5,345 nt of DNA, taken from contig CAIKSH010000024.1 of NCBI GenBank assembly GCA_903830015.1, positions 1 through 5,345 of the forward strand, in the 5' to 3' direction. Each line of letters starts with the position of its first letter. The first letter of the stretch is position 1. Origin of the DNA: an uncultured Solirubrobacterales bacterium (GTDB taxonomy: Bacteria; Actinomycetota; Thermoleophilia; Solirubrobacterales; Solirubrobacteraceae). Of this stretch, positions 1 to 4,695 are shown piece after piece. Both the position numbers and the translations under genes were made by a program. The notes beneath the pieces were generated by a model that saw only the letters and a list, made by a program, of their open reading frames with translations, made no database searches and was not told where the DNA came from.

Positions 1-468
1 CTCGAGCCGGTCGACGTCGTCGACGGTCTCGACGAGCACGATCGACTCGGGGGCCTCGCCCATCGTGCCCTCGACCTCCTCGTGGCCGTCGTGGCCGATG
101 AGGACGATCGTGTAGCCGTCGTCGGCGAACTTCACCGCCTCGCGGTGGACTTTGGTCACGAGCGGGCAGGTGGCGTCGATCGTCTGCAGGCCGCGCCGCT
201 CGGCGTCGGCGTGGACGGCCGGCGATACGCCGTGGGCGGAGAAGACGGTGGTCGCGCCCTCGGGAATCGAGTCGTCGAGCTCGTCGACGAAGATCGCGCC
301 GCGCTCGCGCAGCTGCTCGACGACGTGCTTGTTGTGGACGATCTCCTTGCGCACGTAGACCGGCGCCCCGTAGAGCTCGAGCGCCCGCTCCACGGTCTGA
401 ACGGCGCGGTCGACTCCGGCGCAGTAACCGCGCGGGGCGGCCAGGAGGATCTTCCGGGGGGCGTTCAC
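1..468 (-). CDS. ispH: 4-hydroxy-3-methylbut-2-enyl diphosphate reductase (IspH/LytB), N-terminal half, cut by left edge
   Basis: IspH catalyses the last step of the MEP isoprenoid pathway: a [4Fe-4S] enzyme in the cytoplasm reduces HMBPP to IPP and DMAPP. The 156 visible codons read from GTG at 468 and show the family signatures in order: PRGYCAGV with the first cluster cysteine (C16), [10 protein letters not shown] (substrate histidine H45), FSAHGVSP (H79), [11 protein letters not shown] with the second cluster cysteine (C101), and [14 protein letters not shown] with the catalytic-type glutamate (E131). The third cluster cysteine and the C-terminal half lie beyond the left edge; complete family members are about 300-330 residues. 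The GTG start is chosen because an in-frame TGA lies eight codons upstream, at 492-490, no ATG intervenes, and the PRGYCAGV spacing fits. The Shine-Dalgarno signal is weak. The gene starts 21 nt after the M28 peptidase stop, so co-transcription is likely. A TACACT box at 483-478 could give it its own promoter. Confidence 0.96.
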   Translation of the reverse strand, partial: MNAPRKILLAAPRGYCAGVDRAVQTVERALELYGAPVYVRKEIVHNKHVVEQLRERGAIFVDELDDSIPEGATTVFSAHGVSPAVHADAERRGLQTIDATCPLVTKVHREAVKFADDGYTIVLIGHDGHEEVEGTMGEAPESIVLVETVDDVDRLE

Positions 469-489
469 GGGCCTATGAGTGTACGTCGG

Positions 490-1491
490 TCACTGGCGCC
501 TGAGCTCATCGACGAGCTCGAGGACCGCCTCGCCGGTGACATCCAGCGACCGGGCCGAGACCTTCGAAAGGTCGTCGGCGAGAGTGTCGCGCCACGGGTA
601 GCCCCAGTCGATCAGGTCGACCGCCGGCACCCCGGCCTCCAGGAACGGGGTGTGGTCGTCGTAGACGGCGGCACCGGTTTCGTCCGGGAAGGCGGCGCCG
701 ACCCCGGCCCGGTCGGCGGCGGCCCGGAGCCGGCTCCAGAGGCGCCGGTCGGAGGTGGCCTCGCGGGGCAGCCGCAGGCCGCGGCCGGCCACGTAGTCCA
801 GGAGGATCATCTGGCCGACCGAGGCGGCGTGGCGGCGCGCGTAGGCGGTGGAGCCCCTCAGGCCCGAACTGCGGGGATCGGCCGCGCCGGCCGGCTCCTC
901 CTCGCCGTCGAACAGGACGAACCTGACCTCGCGGCCGCCGGGAACCGGCTGGGCGGCGAGCGCCCGGGACAGGGCCACCACCGCGGCCGTGCCGGCGGCG
1001 CCATCGTTGGCGCCCACGAAACCGCGAGGGCGGGCCTCGACGTCGTAGTGGGCGCCGACCAGGATCGCCGGGCGCCGGCCCGGGATCACGCCCACGACGT
1101 TGCGCAGGCCGGGATGGGCGGCGCCGACCGGTTCGAGGCGGCCTCCGGGCAGCCGGCCGCGAAGGTCCACGGCCAGCCGGCGCAGCGCCCTCGAGCCGGC
1201 CGGGCGCCAGCCGTAGACCTCGACCTGGCGTCGCAGCAGCGCAAAGGCGTAGGCCGAGTCGAAACGGTCGACGGCAGGCGTGGGGACCGAGTCGCCGGGA
1301 GCGGGCAGGAAGCGCGCGTCCACCTCGGCCGCGGCGGCGGTGCGCGCCGGGGCGCGATCGACCCACGGCCACCCGCCGATCACGAAGATGATCAGGGCCA
1401 GGGCCACCAGGATCTGGACAACCAGGACGGCGACCAGCACGCGGACCCGGGCTCCCTTTGCCGCGCCTTCGCCTTTGTCCCCGCCGGCCAT
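490..1491 (-). CDS. Membrane-anchored M28-family metallopeptidase (zinc aminopeptidase / glutaminyl cyclase-like)
   Basis: This 333-residue protein has a short basic N-terminus, one transmembrane segment (about residues 17-41, Val/Leu/Ile-rich) and an M28 catalytic domain (about 80-333), which the positive-inside rule places outside the membrane. Metal-site motifs are intact: GAHYD (H148, D150), GANDGAAGTA (D163), FDGEEE (E197-E199), LLDYVAG (D232) and DDHTPFLEAGVPAVDLID (H280). The C-terminal stretch DTLADDLSKVS resembles the usual WHT-x-D-T-x-D-K-V-S end of glutaminyl-cyclase-like M28 proteins, but reads PWRDT where WHT is common, so a conserved histidine appears replaced. The family removes N-terminal residues from peptides or cyclises N-terminal glutamine; the substrate cannot be told from sequence. 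ATG at 1491 directly precedes the basic segment and membrane helix, and a TACGCT box lies 8 nt upstream. It runs divergently from the WS/DGAT gene and leads into ispH, with no obvious functional link to either. Confidence 0.9.
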   Translation of the reverse strand: MAGGDKGEGAAKGARVRVLVAVLVVQILVALALIIFVIGGWPWVDRAPARTAAAAEVDARFLPAPGDSVPTPAVDRFDSAYAFALLRRQVEVYGWRPAGSRALRRLAVDLRGRLPGGRLEPVGAAHPGLRNVVGVIPGRRPAILVGAHYDVEARPRGFVGANDGAAGTAAVVALSRALAAQPVPGGREVRFVLFDGEEEPAGAADPRSSGLRGSTAYARRHAASVGQMILLDYVAGRGLRLPREATSDRRLWSRLRAAADRAGVGAAFPDETGAAVYDDHTPFLEAGVPAVDLIDWGYPWRDTLADDLSKVSARSLDVTGEAVLELVDELRRQ

Positions 1492-1499
1492 CGGCTGCG

Positions 1500-1505
1500 A
1501 GCGTA
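1500..1505 (-). promoter_or_regulatory. Candidate -10 box (TACGCT) of the M28 peptidase gene
   Basis: On the minus strand, TACGCT (1505-1500) fits the actinobacterial TANNNT -10 pattern and ends 8 nt before the ATG at 1491. Transcription would begin about 2 nt before the start codon, giving a nearly leaderless mRNA, which agrees with the lack of a Shine-Dalgarno sequence. No clear -35 hexamer is visible. Confidence 0.4.
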
Positions 1506-1531
1506 GCCCGGGAGGGCATCTCGACGAGCCG

Positions 1532-1551
1532 ATTGCGCAATTTCCGCGGAA
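1532..1551. promoter_or_regulatory. Two abutting 10-bp perfect palindromes, candidate operator
   Basis: ATTGCGCAAT (1532-1541) is directly followed by TTCCGCGGAA (1542-1551). Both are perfect palindromes, their centres are 10 bp apart (one helical turn), and AGCGCGCT (1551-1558) overlaps the end. If the WS/DGAT transcript starts at the ATG at 1577, the pair covers about -45 to -26, across the -35 zone. The site also sits 40-60 bp upstream of the divergent M28 start. This arrangement suits a dimeric repressor or activator, but no regulator gene lies nearby and the binding protein is unknown. Confidence 0.45.
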
Positions 1552-1564
1552 GCGCGCTCGGCGT

Positions 1565-1570
1565 TAGGCT
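1565..1570 (+). promoter_or_regulatory. Candidate -10 box (TAGGCT) placed for leaderless WS/DGAT mRNA
   Basis: TAGGCT matches TANNNT and ends exactly 6 nt before the ATG at 1577, so the A of ATG would be +1. A weak -35-like TTTCCG (1541-1546) lies 18 bp upstream, inside the palindrome pair. The AGG within this box could instead act as a weak Shine-Dalgarno sequence 8 nt from the ATG, so leadered translation is not excluded. Confidence 0.5.
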
Positions 1571-1576
1571 GTGCCG

Positions 1577-3001
1577 ATGGCCCAGGAGCACTTCGACCGG
1601 CTTAGTGCCATCGACGTTTCCTTCCTCGCCCAGGAGGACGAGTCGGCCCACATGCACGTGGGCGGCGTCGCCGTGTTCGAAGGGCCTCCCCCGCCCTTCG
1701 AGGACTTTCTCGACCTGATCCGCGGCCGTCTGCACCTGGTGCCGCGCTATCGCCAGCGGCTCGGCTTCCCGCCGCTCAACTCGGCGCGCCCGGTCTGGGT
1801 CGACGACCCCGACTTCAACGTCCTCTACCACGTCAGGCAGACCGCGCTTCCCAGCCCCGGCGACCAGCGCCAGCTGCTGCGGCTGGTCTCGAGGGTCTTC
1901 TCCCAGCAGCTCGACCGTGACCGTCCTCTGTGGGAGATGTGGATGGTGGAGGGCCTCGAGGACAACCGCTGGGCCCTCCTTTCCAAGACCCACCACGCGC
2001 TGATCGACGGCGTCTCGGGGGTCGACCTCGCCACCGTCCTGTTCGACCTCAGCCCCGAAGGAACTGACGTCAAGCATCCCGACGAGCCGTGGGAGCCGGC
2101 CCGGGCCCCGGGGACGACCACGCTGGTCGCTTCGAGCATGCTCAGCGCCACCCGCACCGCGCTGGAGAGCGCGCGCAGCCTCGTCTCGACCGTCACCAAC
2201 CCGCAGTTCGCCTTCGACGGGATCAAGGACGGCATCCAGGGGCTCGCCGAGTTCGCCTGGGCCGGCGCCAACCCCTCGCCCGACAACCCGCTCAACGTCC
2301 CTATCGGCCCGCACCGGCATTTCCGGGTGGTCAAGGCCAACCTCGCCGACTTCAAGGCGATCAAGAACTCGCTCGGCGGGACGGTCAATGACGCGGTACT
2401 GGCCGTGGTCAGCGGCGCCCTGCGCACCTGGCTCATCTCCCGCGGCATGAGGACCGAGGGCCTTGAGCTGAAGGCCGAGGTGCCGGTATCGGTGCGCTCC
2501 GAGCACGAGCATCACCAGCTCGGCAACCGGATAACCGCGATGAGCGCGCCGCTGCCGATCTACATAGAGGACCCCGAGGCCCGGATGGCGGTCGTGCGCA
2601 AGTCGATGGACGACCTCAAGAGCTCCAAGCAGGCCCTCGGCGCCGAGGTGATTGCCGGCGCGATGGACTTCGCCGCTCCGACGATCCTCGCCCAGGCCTC
2701 GAGGCTGAACTTCTCGACCCGCTTCTTCAACCTGATCGTCACCAACGTGCCGGGGCCGCAGTTCCCGCTGTACGTGGAGGGGCGCCGGCTGCTCGAGATC
2801 TACCCGGTCGCCTTCCTGCCCAACAACCACGCGCTGGCCATCGCGATCATGAGCTACGACGGAGAGCTCAACTTCGGCCTGCTGGGCGACTACGACGCCC
2901 TGCACGACATCGATGTCCTGGCCGACGGCCTGCGGGACTCGATCGACGAGCTGCTGGCCATCTCGGCCGCCGCTTCGGCCGCCGAGGCCGAGACCGTCTG
3001 A
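1577..3001 (+). CDS. Wax ester synthase / diacylglycerol O-acyltransferase (WS/DGAT family)
   Basis: This 474-residue acyltransferase is close to the usual family length of 450-480. It belongs to the bacterial WS/DGAT family, which joins acyl-CoA to fatty alcohols or diacylglycerol to make wax esters or triacylglycerol at the inner face of the membrane. Family landmarks run in order: N-terminal FDRLSAIDVSFL (6-17), PLWEMWMVEG (117-126), the catalytic HHALIDG (139-145, with the general-base histidine and the aspartate intact), NDAVLAVVSG (271-280), LGNR (315-318) and NVPGPQFPLY (390-399), followed by an Ala-rich tail. The ATG at 1577 is preferred over the in-frame GTG at 1571, because MAQEHFDRLS matches family N-termini and both the TAGGCT box and its AGG fit the ATG. 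The gene is monocistronic and converges on the MIP18 gene 13 bp away. Whether it prefers wax ester or triacylglycerol synthesis cannot be read from sequence. Confidence 0.95.
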   Translation: MAQEHFDRLSAIDVSFLAQEDESAHMHVGGVAVFEGPPPPFEDFLDLIRGRLHLVPRYRQRLGFPPLNSARPVWVDDPDFNVLYHVRQTALPSPGDQRQLLRLVSRVFSQQLDRDRPLWEMWMVEGLEDNRWALLSKTHHALIDGVSGVDLATVLFDLSPEGTDVKHPDEPWEPARAPGTTTLVASSMLSATRTALESARSLVSTVTNPQFAFDGIKDGIQGLAEFAWAGANPSPDNPLNVPIGPHRHFRVVKANLADFKAIKNSLGGTVNDAVLAVVSGALRTWLISRGMRTEGLELKAEVPVSVRSEHEHHQLGNRITAMSAPLPIYIEDPEARMAVVRKSMDDLKSSKQALGAEVIAGAMDFAAPTILAQASRLNFSTRFFNLIVTNVPGPQFPLYVEGRRLLEIYPVAFLPNNHALAIAIMSYDGELNFGLLGDYDALHDIDVLADGLRDSIDELLAISAAASAAEAETV

Positions 3002-3014
3002 GCGCGCCGCCCGG

Positions 3015-3311
3015 TCAGTAGCCGAGAGCGAACTTCGCGTCTTCGCTCATCATCTCCGGCGACCACGGCGGAGTGAAGATCATCGACGATTCGACCGACT
3101 CGACGCCCTCGAGCTCGCTGACAAACTCCTCGATCTGCTGGGCGACCATCGGGCCGATGGGGCAGGCCGGGGTGGTGAGCGTGTAGGTGACCGAAACGCT
3201 CCCCCCGTTGACCTCGATTCCGTAGATCAGGCCGAGCTCGACGAAGTCGAGCCCGAGCTCCGGGTCGATCACGTTGGTCAGCGCCTTCTCGACCTCGTCA
3301 ACCGTTGCCAT
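3015..3311 (-). CDS. MIP18 (DUF59) family iron-sulfur cluster assembly protein, SufT/PaaD-like
   Basis: This 98-residue single-domain protein is full length for the MIP18/DUF59 family. Visible signatures are IDPELGLDFVELGLIYG (DPE at 16-18), the family cysteine in TLTTPACPIGP (C50), and FTPPWSPEMMSEDA (79-92) close to the C-terminus. Characterised relatives (SufT, the PaaD-type proteins and eukaryotic CIA2/MIP18) help mature Fe-S proteins in the cytoplasm, with the conserved cysteine implicated in function. The gene is not inside a suf operon here: it stands alone between the WS/DGAT gene (convergent) and a secreted-protein gene (divergent). ATG at 3311 is supported by full family alignment and by TAATAT exactly 6 nt upstream. 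IspH in the same window is a plausible client as an Fe-S enzyme, but this is only inference. SufT is the nearest named role; PaaD-like cannot be excluded without context. Confidence 0.93.
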   Translation of the reverse strand: MATVDEVEKALTNVIDPELGLDFVELGLIYGIEVNGGSVSVTYTLTTPACPIGPMVAQQIEEFVSELEGVESVESSMIFTPPWSPEMMSEDAKFALGY

Positions 3312-3317
3312 GGCGCG

Positions 3318-3323
3318 ATATTA
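3318..3323 (-). promoter_or_regulatory. Strong -10 box (TAATAT) for a leaderless MIP18 mRNA
   Basis: On the minus strand, TAATAT (3323-3318) differs at one position from consensus TATAAT if optimally aligned and fully fits TANNNT. It ends exactly 6 nt before the ATG at 3311, placing +1 on the start codon. It stands out as the most AT-rich hexamer in a GC-rich neighbourhood. There is no Shine-Dalgarno sequence, and no convincing -35 element is visible. Confidence 0.6.
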
Positions 3324-3326
3324 GCC

Positions 3327-3340
3327 GGCGCACCTGCGCC
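3327..3340. promoter_or_regulatory. 6-2-6 inverted repeat between divergent -10 boxes, possible shared operator
   Basis: GGCGCA-CC-TGCGCC is a perfect inverted repeat. It lies between the TAATAT box of the MIP18 gene and the TATCCT box of the secreted-protein gene, whose inner edges are only 27 bp apart. A protein bound here would cover the spacer or -35 zone of both promoters. Such repeats arise easily in GC-rich DNA, so function is tentative. Confidence 0.3.
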
Positions 3341-3350
3341 TTCCGGCATC

Positions 3351-3356
3351 TATCCT
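3351..3356 (+). promoter_or_regulatory. Candidate -10 box (TATCCT) for the secreted-protein gene, leaderless spacing
   Basis: TATCCT fits TANNNT and ends exactly 6 nt before the ATG at 3363, the same geometry as the boxes before the WS/DGAT and MIP18 genes. The intervening CCGGCC has no ribosome-binding site. The predicted transcript begins at the A of ATG. Confidence 0.5.
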
Positions 3357-3362
3357 CCGGCC

Positions 3363-4037
3363 ATGATCAACAAACGAGCAGTCTCCCGCCTGACCGTCGC
3401 CCTTTCGGCGGCGGCCGTCCTGACCGCCGCCGTTCCCGCCGTCGCTCCGGCCAAGTCGGTGAAGGTGAAGAACGGCACCTACAAGGGCTCGATCCTGGCC
3501 AACAGCGGCGACGAAGGAAGCGACTTTCGCACGCCGGTCTCAGTAACCGTCAAGAAGAACGTCCTGACGAAGATCGTCTTCTCGAAGTTCACCCTCTGGG
3601 CGGCCAACCAGCCGGCCAGCGTGAGCACCGGGGGCGCGCCGCAGGCCTGCCAGCAGGCCGGTACGGCCCCGGGCAGCACCTTCACGCCGACGATCACCGT
3701 CAACCTCTCCGACGGGACCGGCCTCGGGCCATTCGTCAAGGTCACCTCGCGGGGCTCGTTTGCGATCGACACCACCTGGGGGCTGCTCGGCAGCGACAGT
3801 GCGGTCACCAGCGTTATCTACGCCACCACCGGAAACGCTCCGGCCCGGGCAGGCGAGACGGAGCTGAACTTCAGCGGCCGCTTCTCCAACTCCGGCAAGA
3901 AGAAGACGGTGAAGGCCAAGGGCAGGCTCACCAGCATGAGCATCAAGCTCGGCGAGGGAATCGAGCAGTTCACCTGCAACAGCTACTGGGCGCCGGGCCA
4001 GACCTGGCCCTGGGGCATTCCCAGCGCGCCCCGGTAA
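3363..4037 (+). CDS. Secreted beta-rich protein of unknown function
   Basis: This 224-residue protein begins with a classical Sec signal peptide: basic MINKRAVSR, a hydrophobic Ala/Val/Leu core (10-24), and an APA-K cleavage site after about residue 30. The mature part opens with KNGTYKG (36-42) and alternates short Thr/Val/Ser-rich strands with Gly/Pro turns, suggesting a beta-sandwich or barrel. Two cysteines (C96 and C205) could form one disulfide outside the cell. A Lys-rich patch GKKKTVKAKG (178-187) and a Trp/Pro-rich end (W209, W215, W217) are notable, and the latter could bind carbohydrate or other surfaces, though this is speculation. No catalytic motif, lipobox, sortase signal or membrane anchor is present. 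The NGTYKG opening resembles small secreted proteins I associate with Solirubrobacterales, but I cannot name a family. ATG at 3363 is the only start that gives a signal peptide. The gene is monocistronic and followed by two hairpins. Confidence 0.88.
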   Translation: MINKRAVSRLTVALSAAAVLTAAVPAVAPAKSVKVKNGTYKGSILANSGDEGSDFRTPVSVTVKKNVLTKIVFSKFTLWAANQPASVSTGGAPQACQQAGTAPGSTFTPTITVNLSDGTGLGPFVKVTSRGSFAIDTTWGLLGSDSAVTSVIYATTGNAPARAGETELNFSGRFSNSGKKKTVKAKGRLTSMSIKLGEGIEQFTCNSYWAPGQTWPWGIPSAPR

Positions 4038-4043
4038 AGCGCT

Positions 4044-4063
4044 GCGGCGCCTTCGGGTGCCGC
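4044..4063 (+). repeat. UUCG-capped hairpin just after the secreted-protein gene
   Basis: GCGGCGCC (4044-4051) pairs with GGTGCCGC (4056-4063), with one G-U wobble, around a TTCG loop closed by C-G, the very stable cUUCGg tetraloop. It starts 6 nt after the TAA stop. No T-tract follows, so on its own it is more likely a 3'-end stabiliser or auxiliary terminator. It shares the 12-nt direct repeat GGCGCCTTCGGG with the next hairpin. Confidence 0.6.
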
Positions 4064-4079
4064 GCGGGGAGGAAGTGCC

Positions 4080-4110
4080 GGCGGGCGCCTTCGGGCGCCC
4101 GCCCCCTTTT
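4080..4110 (+). terminator. Intrinsic terminator with perfect 10-bp stem and UUCG tetraloop
   Basis: GGCGGGCGCC (4080-4089) pairs perfectly with GGCGCCCGCC (4094-4103) around TTCG, followed by CCCTTTT (4104-4110). Both the UUCG loop and the T-tract read correctly only on the plus strand, so it serves the secreted-protein gene that ends at 4037. The tract is short, but the stem is extremely stable. Confidence 0.85.
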
Positions 4111-4145
4111 CGGGGCCGCCTTTAGCCTCCGTTGGGTTTCGCCCC

Positions 4146-4151
4146 TACCAT
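4146..4151 (+). promoter_or_regulatory. Candidate -10 box (TACCAT) upstream of fxsA
   Basis: TACCAT fits TANNNT and ends 10 nt before the ATG at 4162, which would give a leader of about 4 nt. An alternative TAGCCT lies at 4123-4128, which would give a leader of about 27 nt containing the GGGGG run at 4155-4159. No clear -35 box accompanies either, so the choice is uncertain. Confidence 0.3.
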
Positions 4152-4161
4152 TCCGGGGGCG

Positions 4162-4695
4162 ATGCCTCTTCTGATCGCCGCCCTGATCATCGTTCCGCTG
4201 ATCGAGATCTTCGTGATCATCCAGGTCGGCCAGCTCGTCGGGCCGTGGTGGACGATCGCCCTGCTCATCCTCAGCTCGGTGATCGGCGCCGTGCTCATGA
4301 AGCGCGAGGGCTCGAGGGCCTGGGAGCGCTTCACCTCGGCCCTCAACCGGGGGCGGGTCCCGGCCAGGGAGACCGCCGACGGCGGGCTGGTCATCTTCGG
4401 GGGCGCGCTCCTGCTCACCCCCGGCTTCGTGACCGACCTCTTCGGCCTGCTGATGCTGATCCCCGGCACGCGCGACGTGGCCCGGCGTTTCATGGTCGCC
4501 CGCGCCATCGACTTCGGCCTCGGCGGCCTCGGGCGACCGGCTGCCTGGGGCGTACGGGGCGCCCGCTGGGGCACGCGTGGAGTCCGCTACGCCAGGAGGC
4601 GCGGGCCTTCACGCGATTACGACGTAGAGGGAACGGCCACCGAGGTCCGCGAGCCGGCCGGTGCCCTGCCGCCCCGCCAGGCTTCCGAGAGCTAG
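4162..4695 (+). CDS. fxsA: FxsA family membrane protein
   Basis: This 177-residue inner-membrane protein carries the FxsA domain at about 1-105 and a basic cytoplasmic-type tail. Visible features are a first helix (3-22) with the conserved PLIEIFVIIQVG segment, a second helix (29-46) ending in GAVLMKREG, a linker NRGRVPARETADG, and a third segment (76-100) with GGALLLTPGFVTDLFGLLMLIP. The tail is Arg/Gly-rich with DYDVEGTATEV, an acidic motif common in actinobacterial FxsA. In Escherichia coli, FxsA overproduction relieves F-exclusion of phage T7 through the membrane protein PifA; its normal cellular role is unclear. ATG at 4162 is chosen over the in-frame TTG at 4132 because it puts the first helix at the N-terminus as in relatives. 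Its TAG stop shares a CTAG with the stop of the convergent neighbour, and no intrinsic terminator separates the two genes. Confidence 0.92.
   Translation: MPLLIAALIIVPLIEIFVIIQVGQLVGPWWTIALLILSSVIGAVLMKREGSRAWERFTSALNRGRVPARETADGGLVIFGGALLLTPGFVTDLFGLLMLIPGTRDVARRFMVARAIDFGLGGLGRPAAWGVRGARWGTRGVRYARRRGPSRDYDVEGTATEVREPAGALPPRQASES

Noticed and set aside
82..1506. 474-codon open frame on the plus strand
   Set aside because: It is antisense to ispH and the M28 peptidase, with a low-complexity Gly/Arg/Val-rich product and no recognisable motif.
1571..1576. GTG as the WS/DGAT start
   Set aside because: It would add only Met-Pro and lies 1 nt after the -10/AGG element. ATG at 1577 matches family N-termini and the spacing.
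1825..2448. 207-codon minus-strand open frame
   Set aside because: It is antisense to the core of the WS/DGAT gene, including the HHALIDG region, is Ser/Arg-rich and has no family resemblance.
506..2905. 799-codon open frame on the minus strand
   Set aside because: It lies antisense to the WS/DGAT gene and overlaps the M28 gene in another frame. The product is Arg/Pro/Gly-rich with no domain, as expected from GC-biased third positions. Both overlapped genes have clear family motifs.
2992..3016. GACCG...CGGTC as a bidirectional terminator between convergent genes
   Set aside because: The stem is only 5 bp with a 15-nt loop and no T-tract on either side, so it is likely chance in GC-rich sequence.
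2913..3362. N-terminal extension of the secreted-protein frame
   Set aside because: This part reads through the end of the WS/DGAT gene in another frame and antisense to the MIP18 gene. The signal peptide begins at the ATG at 3363.
4132..4161. TTG at 4132 as the fxsA start
   Set aside because: It would add ten residues before the first helix, unlike family members, and overlaps the candidate -10 box.
3305..4174. 289-codon plus-strand open frame
   Set aside because: It is an out-of-frame shadow of the secreted-protein gene, Arg/Gln/Gly-rich, running through the terminator hairpins.
4122..4574. 150-codon minus-strand open frame
   Set aside because: It is antisense to fxsA, Pro/Arg/Ser-rich with no domain. 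FxsA on the opposite strand is clearly conserved.
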